DNA of 64,000 bases. It comes from Floridanema evergladense. Its GTDB lineage: Bacteria > Cyanobacteriota > Cyanobacteriia > Cyanobacteriales > Aerosakkonemataceae. The first letter of the stretch is position 1. Every line of letters begins with the position of its first letter. The stretch lies in assembly GCF_041929205.1 (NCBI RefSeq), contig NZ_JBHFNT010000035.1, one strand, 5' to 3'. The translations under genes were made by a program, and so were the position numbers. Of the stretch, positions 24,968 through 34,266 are shown piece after piece. The notes beneath the pieces were generated by a model, which was not told the DNA's origin, ran no database searches, and saw nothing but the letters and a program-made list of their open reading frames with translations.

Positions 24968-25834
24968 TTAAATTGGACTCATATCTTGCAATAACCAGAA
25001 ACCTGCAAAGGATTCTGCTTGGGGATCAGACTGAACTGCTAAAAAATGCACGCCGTTGGCTTTTTGTTTTGCTGCTTCAAAGCCTTGGGCTTCTGCGATC
25101 GTAGCAGCATCCTTGATATTAGCAAGAATCCAGCTATCATTTACCCCAGTTTCTAACAACAGATTTGCCAGGGGAAGTGCTTCAAATTTCAGACTAGTCA
25201 GTTCTAAACCAGATATCCAAGCAGCTAAAGGTAAAGCCCTAGATGAAAAAAAGATCATCCCCGGAATACTGGTATCAGGATTTACGCCAAAATTTTTTAA
25301 AGGAAAAGCTTCCTGAAATCCGATTTCCCATTCCGGCATTTCTGCAAAAGCCGCTGCTTCTAAACTTACAAATGCCCATTTTTCTGCTAACAAAGCATCG
25401 GGCAAAGTTTGCGGTGTAGGATTTGGCATTAACACCGAAGAATTAGCACCCACAGGTGTATATCCGGGATGACTTGGGTAAACTTCTTCCATCCGTTTTG
25501 CTAACCATTGATTCAGGTTAAAAGTCCGACGACTAGGCGCACAGGGAATCCCCAAATCTTTGCCAGCTTTAGTAATCATATTGTTCATTTGGGTGCGAAA
25601 GAAGCGAATTTTTTGGGGAGTTTGCCCAGATTTTGCCATTGCTTCTTTAATTGCATTTCCCAACGTAACCGAATTCACTTCTTGATTGGAACAATATTGT
25701 GAATAGCGAAATTTTTCCTCTCCTGAATCGTTGATATTTAAAGAACTTTCACAAATCAAAACTTCCCAAATTTTTTTCTTGTTTTCATCCAGAATTGGAC
25801 GAGAATAAAAATCTAATTCCCAGATAGTTGTCAT
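24968..25834 (-). CDS. Tab2/Atab2 family RNA-binding protein
   Basis: 288 residues matching the Tab2/Atab2 family (DUF1092) of cyanobacteria and plastids: opening IWELDFYSRPILDENKKKIWE, KIRFFRTQMNNMITKAGKDL, LNQWLAKRMEEVYP and the C-terminal HFLAVQSDPQAESFAGFWLL. In Chlamydomonas Tab2 binds psaB mRNA and is needed for its translation, and Arabidopsis ATAB2 serves both photosystems. A cyanobacterial role in photosystem I biogenesis is inferred. Start ATG at 25834. Confidence 0.92.
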   Translation of the reverse strand: MTTIWELDFYSRPILDENKKKIWEVLICESSLNINDSGEEKFRYSQYCSNQEVNSVTLGNAIKEAMAKSGQTPQKIRFFRTQMNNMITKAGKDLGIPCAPSRRTFNLNQWLAKRMEEVYPSHPGYTPVGANSSVLMPNPTPQTLPDALLAEKWAFVSLEAAAFAEMPEWEIGFQEAFPLKNFGVNPDTSIPGMIFFSSRALPLAAWISGLELTSLKFEALPLANLLLETGVNDSWILANIKDAATIAEAQGFEAAKQKANGVHFLAVQSDPQAESFAGFWLLQDMSPI

Positions 25835-25849
25835 TTTTTATTAATTCAA

Positions 25850-25915
25850 GTATGTTGTTGCGCTTTAGCGCTCTTATTATAACTGGGATAAGAGTGCTAA
25901 AGCGCAACAACGTAC
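25850..25915. repeat. GTTGTTGCGCTTTAGCGCT palindrome, copy A
   Basis: A 28-nt left arm (25850-25877) and right arm (25888-25915) pair almost perfectly around a 10-nt loop. It fills the spacer between the GH57 stop and the Tab2 start. Further copies are at 38276-38330 and, incomplete, 58970-59019. Confidence 0.8.
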
Positions 25916-25916
25916 A

Positions 25917-28202
25917 TTATGGTACTTCGATCGGAATCAAAGCATTCTCCGGCAGATAACTGCAATAACGTTCATTATCTGATAAAACGATCGTCAATCG
26001 CAAAGGATAATCCGGTTCAATTTGCAAATCTGCCCAAGGTACTGCTATTTCTATACATTGCTTAAATGCCACTTGCGCCCGACTAAAGCGAGGATGCCAT
26101 TGGAGATTTTCTCCTGCTTCTTGAAATTGCGTACTCATGGTGAGCAAATTCACACCTAAATGGTGATGAAACAGGTAATTTAATGGCGCTTCATCGGGTA
26201 AATCTCGCAAAGGAATGGGGCTGTTGTACATTTGGCGATCGGGATAATACCACAACAAATTCAATTCCGGCGGACAACCTTTTCCAGGTAAAATTCCCGT
26301 TTGAAAATCTAACCGCAGGTAGAAATTTAAGTGATCTACACCATACCAAAGTCTTTGTACAGCGCTGCTACGGTGCATCGTTCCCCGCGCCCCACCAATT
26401 TCGATTCTTCCTGCTTTATCCCAATCTTGTTCGTCACCAACACCATCAATAGTTGGGTGAATAAAACTTTCTGGACGATGATCTCCTCTCGCTTCGTGAA
26501 TCTCTAAAGGTTTGAGCAAATTATCAGGAACTCGCGCATTTAAAGCTTGATAAATTGCACACAAATGTTCCCTAAACAACTGGTCAAAAATTGCATCTTG
26601 GTTAGAAGAATGTCCTTCCCCAAACCACCAAAACCAATCCGAACCTTCAGCAGCATACAAAGCTTCCCAAGCTTGGGGATTAGTTTCTGGTGTTGCTTCG
26701 GGATGAGATGCTAAAAACTCTCTGGCATCAGTTAATAAATCCCAAGCCTTATTTTTTATTGGATCTCCTACCCAAGTAGTTAAATTACCATCAACCCAAG
26801 AACCTGTATGTAATTTATCAGCAGAAAGTGTGGCGGTAGCAGGGAATTTTTCTAAATATTCAGATACAGTAACTAATTCAATTTCTCGACGATCGCTGAG
26901 AGTTTCATACAATGATTCTAAGAAGGGTTTACCATCTAAATGATAATGTTCCCAGCAGTTTTCCCCATCAAGAGCAATTGTTACCAACCAAGGATTTTCT
27001 AAAGTTGTAGAATCATCTGGTTGACGATGTTTTAAAATGCGTGCGATCGCTTCTAAATGCCCTACCAAATCAGCTGCCGCTTTCTTCGCTTCCATCGCCC
27101 CGTAAGTAAAACCAATTAAATCCGACAAACGGTGATCGCGGAAAACAATTGACAAATCTCCCGCAGGAGTTTCTAATCGATAAGGTTGATAAAGTAACTC
27201 CGGTTCGCTAACATTTCCCGATCCATCTCTGTGGAAGAAATGATCGATCGTCCAACCTAAAACCGCCTCATCCGAACAAATCCACTTAAACCCTTGTTTA
27301 GCAATATAAGGCAAAATTTGCGGACTAACTGCCTGTTCTGAAGGCCACAAACCGCGAGGTTCGCAACCAAAACATTCCTCATAAATCTCCCAAGCTTTTT
27401 CCAAATGTCGAGGAATATCTTCCTCCCATTGAAAGCGATTTTTTGGTAAATTCATGTTAGGAACCGCAACTCTACCCACATCACTATCCGCCAACAAAGG
27501 CAAAATTGGGTGAGTATAAGGCGAAGTAATAACTTCTAATTGTCCAGTTTCCTGCATCTTCCGATGTTGCGGAACGATGCGACTCATAATTTCTTGTTGT
27601 TTAGCATAAATCTTTTGGCGATCGGCTAAACTAAAATTCCGACCCTTTTCCAACCAATAAGAAATTTCTGGATCTTCCCAAAACAAAGGGTCAAACCAAG
27701 CTAAATTATGCCAAGCTAACAAATCGCTGTAATCTTGCCCTTGCCAATTTTCCTTGCACCACGCCCGTCCATTTTCCTGACGCTGGGTGTAAAGTTCGCT
27801 ATAACGAGGATTAGGGTCGATTAAAGTGTGGTGATTGGCATCAAAGAAATGCTCAATAATAAATAATCGCTGTTGTTCCGTCAAACTTTCTACTGGCGAC
27901 AAAGCTACAGCTAGGTAAGGATCGAAAGCTACTCCCGCAATATAATCTTCTAATTGCAGAATCAAAGAAGGAACCAAATTAACCGTTTGGCGCAGCTTCG
28001 GATAACGTTCCAACAACAACACTAAATCCAAATAATCCTTAGTACCATGCAAACGAACCCAAGGTAAACGGTACTCAGAAGCTAAAGAAACCGAAGCAGA
28101 AAAAGCAGAATCTCCTGTTTCCAGAAACTCTCCCTTAACCCTACTCTTGTACAAAGGTTGATGTTGATGCCAGATGAAGGCAACATATAAAGGATGGGGC
28201 AT
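25917..28202 (-). CDS. Glycoside hydrolase family 57 protein
   Basis: 761 residues. GH57 motif 1 is HQHQP (12-16). The segment VITSPYTHPILPLLAD follows, and GLWPSEQAVSPQIL is the motif with the candidate catalytic Glu. VTIALDGENCWEHY is a later conserved segment. The C-terminal part (about 590-761) is a beta domain. GH57 enzymes act on alpha-glucans as amylases, branching enzymes or amylopullulanases; this one resembles the long cyanobacterial proteins annotated only as GH57, so glycogen turnover is likely but the exact reaction is unknown. No signal peptide, hence cytosolic. Downstream of the nfu terminator, with the copy A repeat at its 3' end. Confidence 0.88.
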   Translation of the reverse strand: MPHPLYVAFIWHQHQPLYKSRVKGEFLETGDSAFSASVSLASEYRLPWVRLHGTKDYLDLVLLLERYPKLRQTVNLVPSLILQLEDYIAGVAFDPYLAVALSPVESLTEQQRLFIIEHFFDANHHTLIDPNPRYSELYTQRQENGRAWCKENWQGQDYSDLLAWHNLAWFDPLFWEDPEISYWLEKGRNFSLADRQKIYAKQQEIMSRIVPQHRKMQETGQLEVITSPYTHPILPLLADSDVGRVAVPNMNLPKNRFQWEEDIPRHLEKAWEIYEECFGCEPRGLWPSEQAVSPQILPYIAKQGFKWICSDEAVLGWTIDHFFHRDGSGNVSEPELLYQPYRLETPAGDLSIVFRDHRLSDLIGFTYGAMEAKKAAADLVGHLEAIARILKHRQPDDSTTLENPWLVTIALDGENCWEHYHLDGKPFLESLYETLSDRREIELVTVSEYLEKFPATATLSADKLHTGSWVDGNLTTWVGDPIKNKAWDLLTDAREFLASHPEATPETNPQAWEALYAAEGSDWFWWFGEGHSSNQDAIFDQLFREHLCAIYQALNARVPDNLLKPLEIHEARGDHRPESFIHPTIDGVGDEQDWDKAGRIEIGGARGTMHRSSAVQRLWYGVDHLNFYLRLDFQTGILPGKGCPPELNLLWYYPDRQMYNSPIPLRDLPDEAPLNYLFHHHLGVNLLTMSTQFQEAGENLQWHPRFSRAQVAFKQCIEIAVPWADLQIEPDYPLRLTIVLSDNERYCSYLPENALIPIEVP

Positions 28203-28236
28203 AAACTTTAGTCAGGCTTCAAGGATTATCAAAATA

Positions 28237-28278
28237 AAAAGGCAATCATTGATGTAAAGATTTTAATGATTGCCTTTT
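28237..28278 (-). terminator. Terminator downstream of nfu
   Basis: AAAAGGCAATCATT and AATGATTGCCTTTT form a 14-bp perfect stem with a 14-nt loop. On the minus strand it runs into TTTTTATTTT. It separates nfu from the GH57 gene. Confidence 0.8.
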
Positions 28279-28316
28279 CCTTCTAGAATTGCCAGAGTAT
28301 GATTATCAAATTTCCT

Positions 28317-28556
28317 TTAGAGAACTTGTTCGACTTCTGCAATTTCAGGGATCATTTCCCGCAATTTCCGTTCTATTCCCATTTTCAGAGTCATAGTTGA
28401 ACTAGGGCAAGAACCACAAGCACCTTGTAGCCGCAATTTTACAATAGGGCCATCCAATTCAACTACTTCTACGTTACCGCCATCAGCCATTAGGTAAGGG
28501 CGTAATTCATCTAAAACGGTTTCAACGTTATCTAATGTTAGTTCCATTGTTTCCAT
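28317..28556 (-). CDS. nfu: NifU C-terminal-like Fe-S scaffold (Nfu)
   Basis: 79 residues, the stand-alone NifU C-terminal domain: DNVETVLDELRPYLMADGGN then LRLQGACGSCPSSTMTLKMGIER. Cys47 and Cys50 (CGSC) bind a 4Fe-4S cluster at the dimer interface. Cyanobacterial and plastid Nfu proteins pass clusters to photosystem I and ferredoxin. Start ATG at 28556; a second in-frame ATG (codon 4) is also possible. Confidence 0.93.
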   Translation of the reverse strand: METMELTLDNVETVLDELRPYLMADGGNVEVVELDGPIVKLRLQGACGSCPSSTMTLKMGIERKLREMIPEIAEVEQVL

Positions 28557-28652
28557 TGGTTAAGACCTCGTTTGCTAGAGCAGTTTAGTAAGTGCTTTTG
28601 TGGATATTTCGATCCTAGATCTTTTCTTGATAAAAACCTTAACAAACTTTTC

Positions 28653-28797
28653 GGGGACTGGGGACTGGGGACTCGGTGAAGTTTTGAGTTTTGAGTTCTG
28701 AGTTTTGAGTTAAAGAGAAAGTTTTGACTTAAATAATTTCCCCTTGTCCCCTTGTCCCCTTGTCTCCTTATCTCCCAGTCCCCAGTCCCCAGTCCCT
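28653..28797. repeat. STRR tracts: GGGGACT, GAGTTTT and CCCCTTGT units
   Basis: GGGGACTG repeats (28653-28673), GTTTTGAGTT repeats, then CCCCTTGT and CCCCAGT units up to the DUF3386 stop. The GGGGACT and CCCCAGT tracts are inverted relative to each other and could form a long hairpin at the end of the DUF3386 transcript. Confidence 0.75.
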
Positions 28798-29448
28798 TTA
28801 AACCACAGCTGCTTCCAATAGCTTAACGTTGGAATATGTAAACTCGGTACTTGTCTTCTGTCCTTGTTCGTTGGAACGTACTACCTGATGAGTCATGATG
28901 TAGTAATTACCAATTTTTTCGTAGTCGTCCTCAAATTCCAACTCATTAGTCACTTCGCCTGTTTGAGGATTGCGGAAAATGGCATCATAGCGAGAGGCAA
29001 TGTAACCTTCCCCTGTATTCATACTTTCATGGGTGTCAATAGTAAAGGCAACTCTACCCATAACGCGACTAACTTGGCAAATTTCTGTACCCCGAATCTT
29101 ATAATTAGAACCCATCGCGTCGCCTTTGACCAAAATTTCCATTGCGCCTGTCGAGTCAGTTTCGCCTAAGCTAAACTCATTTTTCCCATGCGCCTGTTCA
29201 AAGTTGCCACGTTTGCGGTGAGTAATTACGTCCCGCATCTGAGTGTAGATGCTTTCTTTTACTTGTTCGTCTTCTATACCGCTAACTTCTACACTCATGT
29301 CAGGGTTAACGCGCACTTTCCCCGTAAAAACTTCATCTCCCTGCTTCAGTTCAATATCAGCAATAAAGCCTGGAAATTTAGTGTCCCAAGTGTAACGGTT
29401 TTCGTAAGCACTACGAAATAGCTCCTTAGCACTCTTTTGCTCAGTCAC
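28798..29448 (-). CDS. DUF3386 family protein
   Basis: A 216-residue protein of the DUF3386 family shared by cyanobacteria and plants. Typical segments are SAKELFRSAYENRYTWDTKF then GFIADIELKQGD, IYTQMRDVITHRKRGNFEQ, NYKIRGTEICQVSRVMGRVAF and YYIMTHQVVRSNEQG. No signal peptide or known catalytic residues. Function unknown; conservation in oxygenic phototrophs hints at a photosynthesis-linked role. Start ATG at 29448. Confidence 0.88.
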   Translation of the reverse strand: MTEQKSAKELFRSAYENRYTWDTKFPGFIADIELKQGDEVFTGKVRVNPDMSVEVSGIEDEQVKESIYTQMRDVITHRKRGNFEQAHGKNEFSLGETDSTGAMEILVKGDAMGSNYKIRGTEICQVSRVMGRVAFTIDTHESMNTGEGYIASRYDAIFRNPQTGEVTNELEFEDDYEKIGNYYIMTHQVVRSNEQGQKTSTEFTYSNVKLLEAAVV

Positions 29449-29489
29449 GGAACTGCTCCTTGAGAAGATCTTTACTCTTTCTTAGTTTA

Positions 29490-29617
29490 AAGGGTATTGG
29501 GGACTAGGTACTGGGGATTGGGTACTGGGGATTGGGTACTGGGTGAAGTTTTGAATTAATAACTTAAAACTCATAACTCAAAACTCATAACTCGCCCCAG
29601 TCCCCAGTCCCCAGTCC
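29490..29617. repeat. STRR tract upstream of DUF3386
   Basis: Units of TGGGGATTGGGTACT and GGGGACT (29490-29545), AACTCAAAACTCATAACTC repeats, then CCCCAGT units (29596-29617). The inverted arrangement mirrors the tract at 28653-28797. Confidence 0.7.
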
Positions 29618-31333
29618 CTACTGATTAGAAGTAAGTACAGGGTCTTGATACAATGGCACGGTGAAGGTGACGGTTGAGCCAAGTCCTTCGCCCATGCTGT
29701 AAAATTCTACTTCTCCCTTCATTGCTTCAACCAGTTTTTGGGAGATGTAAAGTCCTAGTCCTGTTCCGCCGTATTGTCTGTTATGTCCGCCGTTGACTTG
29801 GCTGAAGGATTGGAATAGTCTACCTTGCTTTTCTAAGGATACGCCAATTCCTGTGTCTACGACTCGGACGATCGCCATTGCTGGAACTTCTTGGTTGTTG
29901 ACGGGTTTTTTGCGCTGCACTTCGGCGCTAATCATTACTCCGCCTTCATGGGTAAATTTAATCGCATTCCCTACCAAATTCAACATTACTTGCAATAATC
30001 TTTGGTAGTTACCATTGAGGATGATTTTGTCTCTGGTGGCTGGTTTTTGAATGCGGAAACTGAGGTTTTTCTCTTGTGCCTGGGTTTTGGTAAAGTCTTC
30101 AACATTGCTAAATAACTCTTCCAAATCTACTGGCCCTAACTCTAATTCCATTTTGCCAGCTTCAATTTTGGCAATGTCTAAAATGTCGTTAATAACGCTG
30201 AGTAGGTGCAAAGCTGAACGATTGGCTTCTTGGATAAACTCCATTTGTTCTTCTGGGTCATCAGCCATGCCGTCTATAACTAGTTTGAGGAAGCCTATCA
30301 TCCCGTTTAGGGGTGTCCGCAGTTCGTGGGATGTGTTGGCTAAAAATTCGCTTTTTAGGCGGGAGGCTTCTTCGGCTTGTTGTCGGGCTTGTTCTAGTTC
30401 ATGGTATAGGGTAGCATGAGCGATCGCACTCCCCACCAAATCCGCTAACTCCCGCATTAGTTCTATTTCATCAATCGTCCACTGACGATTTTCTTTATAG
30501 TCGTATAGGACGATCAACCCGTTCGGTTTATCTTGGTAGAAAGTCGCTACTGCTAACTTAGATTCTGGCTGTTCTTGAGTGTTAAACCCTTGTTCTGTTA
30601 CTGGTTCTAAAGATTCTATTGCCTTTGACAGGTCGGCTAATTCAGAAATTTTCAGTTTTTGTCCTAGAAAGGAACTGATTGATTCCGATCGATATTCGGC
30701 TTTTACAGAAGCTTCCATATTATCGCTTTTATAGGCGCAAATTACACAGCGACTTACATCTAATCCTTTGCCTAAATCATCTACTGTTCTTTGCCAAATA
30801 GTATCTAAATCTAAGGTGCGGCGAATGTGGCGAGAGATTTTTCTAATTAGTTTTTTGTAGTGTTGCCCCCAGTGTAATGCTGAGGCTTTGGCTGTGGTAG
30901 GTATTTTCTGTGAAGCATTGGCACTCTCTTCTGGCACTTGCCTCCCCATCACTAATACTTTACTGACTGAGCCATCCGCTACTAATATGGGGCTGATGAT
31001 TAAGTCAAACTTAAATTTTTCTTCTTGGTACTGAAATTCACAACAGAAACGTTCCGGTAACTGATTTTCCAGAATTTGTTGAATTCTCTCTAGGTAAGAC
31101 GTAGCTGCTACTGGGCCAAATTTTTCATTCAGGCAGCTATTGACGATCGCTTCTGGATCTAATTTATATCGCTCTGCTTGTTGCCAATAAAAGGAAAAGT
31201 ATTGACCTGCGGCATCTTGAACGTATACTAACTCCGATCCTAATCCTTGTAAACCGCTCGCATGGCTTGTCCAAGCGGGATTTGATTTACCGTAAGACCC
31301 TTGCCAATTTTCTACATTAATAGGCACGCTCAT
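29618..31333 (-). CDS. Sensor histidine kinase (PAS-like, GAF, HisKA, HATPase)
   Basis: 571 residues, soluble. The N-terminal PAS-like domain (about 25-135) is followed by a GAF domain (about 165-305; TLDLDTIWQRTVDDLGKGLD and RCVICAYKSDN). A short coiled coil leads to HisKA with the phospho-acceptor His in LANTSHELRTPLNGMIGF, and HATPase_c with the N box NLVGNAIKFTH, G1 DTGIGV and G2 GGTGLGLYIS. The GAF lacks an obvious chromophore Cys motif, so the signal is unknown. No response regulator is adjacent. Start ATG at 31333. Confidence 0.9.
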   Translation of the reverse strand: MSVPINVENWQGSYGKSNPAWTSHASGLQGLGSELVYVQDAAGQYFSFYWQQAERYKLDPEAIVNSCLNEKFGPVAATSYLERIQQILENQLPERFCCEFQYQEEKFKFDLIISPILVADGSVSKVLVMGRQVPEESANASQKIPTTAKASALHWGQHYKKLIRKISRHIRRTLDLDTIWQRTVDDLGKGLDVSRCVICAYKSDNMEASVKAEYRSESISSFLGQKLKISELADLSKAIESLEPVTEQGFNTQEQPESKLAVATFYQDKPNGLIVLYDYKENRQWTIDEIELMRELADLVGSAIAHATLYHELEQARQQAEEASRLKSEFLANTSHELRTPLNGMIGFLKLVIDGMADDPEEQMEFIQEANRSALHLLSVINDILDIAKIEAGKMELELGPVDLEELFSNVEDFTKTQAQEKNLSFRIQKPATRDKIILNGNYQRLLQVMLNLVGNAIKFTHEGGVMISAEVQRKKPVNNQEVPAMAIVRVVDTGIGVSLEKQGRLFQSFSQVNGGHNRQYGGTGLGLYISQKLVEAMKGEVEFYSMGEGLGSTVTFTVPLYQDPVLTSNQ

Positions 31334-31526
31334 TGGAGTCGGTTGTAATTTCTCTAACTTTAAAATTCAGGAAATGTCGCCAATAGCACCCTGTTCGATC
31401 GCTTTTCACGTCCGCGTAGTGCGTATCGCTGTTAGCGAATTAGTCCTGGTAATCTTACCATTACTAATTCGAGTTTATATCTTTCACTCCAGAAAGCCAA
31501 ATTTTTCCCTTTGGATACATGGTACA

Positions 31527-31763
31527 TTAATCATTCCATTCACCACGAGGAGGTACTGGTGTTCTAGTAATGCTACGAGTCAATTCGTCATCTCTTTGGT
31601 TAACTCCTCCTTTCAACCATTGCCGAATTGCTGCTTCAATCACTTTGCTGGGATCGTTGGTTAAATGCTCCAACTGACTCAACAATTCTGAATCTAGGTG
31701 AATGGATATTTCCACCTTTTCATCTGAACGCCGGGAATCAAGAACTGGTTCTTTCATTTGCAA
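31527..31763 (-). CDS. Ribbon-helix-helix (CopG/CcdA-like) protein
   Basis: 78 residues. The central part, KVEISIHLDSELLSQLEHLT then IEAAIRQWLKG, fits a ribbon-helix-helix DNA-binding domain. The tail DELTRSITRTPVPPRGEWND resembles the toxin-binding tails of CcdA-like antitoxins. No toxin gene is adjacent on either side, so it is an orphan antitoxin or a stand-alone regulator. Start ATG at 31763. Confidence 0.7.
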   Translation of the reverse strand: MQMKEPVLDSRRSDEKVEISIHLDSELLSQLEHLTNDPSKVIEAAIRQWLKGGVNQRDDELTRSITRTPVPPRGEWND

Positions 31764-32065
31764 CTGTATATACTGAACTATAGTACAAGCCTTAAACAGG
31801 CTATCATCAGTTTAGACTGACTCGCCACTATATCAAAGCGGTCAGTTTACACTACGTCATGCAGTAGCTAAGAATATTTTCTAACAATCTTACTGCTTAG
31901 AATATATTTGTTTGAGTTAATCTCAGCCTGAATCTCTATTATAGCGAGTTAGCAATTGCGGAGATAGCTATTTCTGTCACTTTGTTCTAGTTCAACATTA
32001 AAATATCTTAAGCAAGATATCGATTTTTTGATTAAAGTTCTGCGCCCCATCTTTGAGCGAAGTTT
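31764..32065. other. Divergent promoter region
   Basis: 302 bp between the RHH gene and lepA. I see only AT-rich promoter-like sequence and no defined motif. Confidence 0.4.
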
Positions 32066-33877
32066 ATGACTGACGTACCCGTTTCTCGAATTCGCAATTT
32101 TTGTATTATTGCCCACATTGACCACGGTAAGTCAACCTTGGCTGACCGTCTGTTACAGGCTACCGGAACCGTAGCTGCGCGAGATATGAAGGAACAGTTC
32201 CTCGATAATATGGAACTAGAAAGAGAACGGGGGATTACGATTAAGCTGCAAGCTGCCCGGATGAATTATAAAGCAAAGGACGGGCAAGATTACGTTCTCA
32301 ATTTAATTGATACTCCCGGTCACGTAGATTTTTCTTATGAGGTGTCGCGGAGTCTCGCCGCTTGTGAAGGAGCTCTACTGGTGGTGGATGCTTCTCAAGG
32401 TGTAGAAGCGCAAACTTTGGCTAATGTTTATTTGGCGATCGAAAGTAACTTAGAAATTATTCCGGTTTTGAATAAAATTGATTTGCCGGGAGCGGAACCG
32501 GAACGGGTAAAAAAAGAAATTGAAGAGGTGATAGGTTTAGATTGTAGCGGTGCGATTTTAGCTTCGGCAAAAGAAGGGATTGGAATTGAGGAAATTTTGG
32601 AGTCGATCGTCCATTTAGTACCCCCGCCTCAAGATACTGTAGAAGAACGTTTACGAGCGTTAATTTTTGATAGTTATTATGACAGTTATCGGGGAGTAAT
32701 TGTTTATTTCCGGGTGATGGATGGCAGGTTGAAAAATGGCGATCGCATCCGTTTAATGGCAAGTGGCAAAGAATATGAAGTTGACGAATTAGGCGTACTT
32801 TCTCCTAACCAAATTCGCGTTGACGATCTTCATGCAGGGGAAGTAGGTTATTTAGCCGCTGCTATTAAAGCTGTAGAAGATGCCCGTGTCGGTGACACAA
32901 TTACTTTAGCAAATGCGGCAGCAAAGGAACCTTTACCCGGTTATACTCAAGCTAAACCAATGGTATTTTGTGGAATGTTTCCCACCGATGCCGATCAATT
33001 TCCTGATTTGCGGGAAGCTTTGGAAAAGCTGAAGTTAAATGATGCTGCTTTGTCTTACGAACCGGAAACTTCTAGCGCAATGGGATTTGGTTTTCGTTGC
33101 GGTTTCTTGGGTTTATTACACATGGAAATTGTCCAAGAAAGGCTGGAAAGAGAATACAATCTGGATTTGATTATTACGGCTCCTTCGGTGGTTTATAAAG
33201 TGACAACTAACAAAGGAGAAGAGTTATTAATCGATAATCCTAGCACTTTGCCAGACCCGCAATATCGGGAGAAAATTGAGGAACCTTACGTGCAAGTAGA
33301 TATGATTACGCCGGAAGAGTATGTCGGAACTTTAATGGAATTAGGTCAAAGCCGACGCGGTGTTTTCAAAGATATGAAATACTTGACTTTAGGACGGACA
33401 ACTTTAAGTTATGAATTGCCTTTGGCGGAGGTGGTGACTGATTTTTTCGATCAGATGAAATCTCGATCGCGCGGCTATGCCAGCATGGAATATCATTTGA
33501 TTGGTTATCGCGTCAATCCTTTAGTAAGATTAGATATCTTGATTAATGGCGATCCAGTAGATTCTTTAGCAATGATCGTTCACCGAGATAAAGCTTATTA
33601 TGTTGGTCGAACTTTGGTAGAAAAGTTAAAAGAATTAATTCCTCGTCACCAGTTTAAAATTCCTTTGCAAGCAGCAATTGGTAGTAAAGTAATTGCCAGC
33701 GAACATATTCCCGCACTGCGAAAAGATGTGTTGGCTAAATGTTATGGTGGTGATATCTCCCGGAAGAAAAAATTGCTTCAAAAGCAAGCTAAGGGTAAAA
33801 AACGCATGAAGGCTATTGGTACAGTAGATGTGCCCCAAGAAGCTTTTATGGCAGTGCTACGCTTGGATAAAGAATAG
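32066..33877 (+). CDS. lepA: Elongation factor 4 (LepA)
   Basis: 603 residues of the ribosomal GTPase EF4, which back-translocates or remodels stalled ribosomes. The G1 loop is AHIDHGKST (16-24), RERGITIKLQA switch I, DTPGHVDF G3 and NKIDLPGA G4. The EF-G-like domains II, III and V follow, and the lepA-specific C-terminal domain ends in KKKLLQKQAKGKKRMKAIG then VDVPQEAFMAVL. Length is typical. Start ATG at 32066. Confidence 0.97.
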   Translation: MTDVPVSRIRNFCIIAHIDHGKSTLADRLLQATGTVAARDMKEQFLDNMELERERGITIKLQAARMNYKAKDGQDYVLNLIDTPGHVDFSYEVSRSLAACEGALLVVDASQGVEAQTLANVYLAIESNLEIIPVLNKIDLPGAEPERVKKEIEEVIGLDCSGAILASAKEGIGIEEILESIVHLVPPPQDTVEERLRALIFDSYYDSYRGVIVYFRVMDGRLKNGDRIRLMASGKEYEVDELGVLSPNQIRVDDLHAGEVGYLAAAIKAVEDARVGDTITLANAAAKEPLPGYTQAKPMVFCGMFPTDADQFPDLREALEKLKLNDAALSYEPETSSAMGFGFRCGFLGLLHMEIVQERLEREYNLDLIITAPSVVYKVTTNKGEELLIDNPSTLPDPQYREKIEEPYVQVDMITPEEYVGTLMELGQSRRGVFKDMKYLTLGRTTLSYELPLAEVVTDFFDQMKSRSRGYASMEYHLIGYRVNPLVRLDILINGDPVDSLAMIVHRDKAYYVGRTLVEKLKELIPRHQFKIPLQAAIGSKVIASEHIPALRKDVLAKCYGGDISRKKKLLQKQAKGKKRMKAIGTVDVPQEAFMAVLRLDKE

Positions 33878-34266
33878 GTGGGAATTAAGCCAAAAAATGA
33901 AAGCAGATCTTATTAAGCTATCTGTTTTCATTTCTAACTTTGTCATCATTTCTAGAAAAAAATCTGATGTTATCAAGAAGTGTGAAGAAGTTGTTAGTGA
34001 ATCCTATTGTTGGATAAAGATTTAATGAATTGAATAAGTAAAGGTAACTTTTCGTTAAATAATCTGCTAATCTTTCTACTGAAGCAGTTAATTTTGATTG
34101 AACAAAGACAGCAGTTACACTAGGAATCCATAAATATGAAGCGATTTTCAGATCTACTACTATCTTTCAATTTAAAGATAATTTATAGACTGAGCGGTAT
34201 TTCTGGAGTTATAGTTGTAGCAGCGGTCTTAACTGCTTAAAATAACCTATCGCTTACTGAGAAGCT
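33878..34266. other. Intergenic region with possible mini-ORF
   Basis: 389 bp between lepA and the UXS gene. No recognised gene except the uncertain mini-ORF at 34136-34240. Confidence 0.4.
34136..34240 (+). CDS. Possible 34-residue single-helix membrane peptide
   Basis: ATG at 34136 opens a short frame: MKRFSDLLLSFNLKIIYRLS then GISGVIVVAAVLTA and a stop 26 bp before UXS. The basic, amphipathic start and hydrophobic end fit a small membrane peptide, but no strong ribosome site is visible. It may be a leader peptide for the UXS gene or chance. Confidence 0.2.
   Translation: MKRFSDLLLSFNLKIIYRLSGISGVIVVAAVLTA

Noticed and set aside
33828..34025. 65-codon frame overlapping the end of lepA
   Set aside because: It starts within lepA in another frame, has no ribosome site and no similarity.
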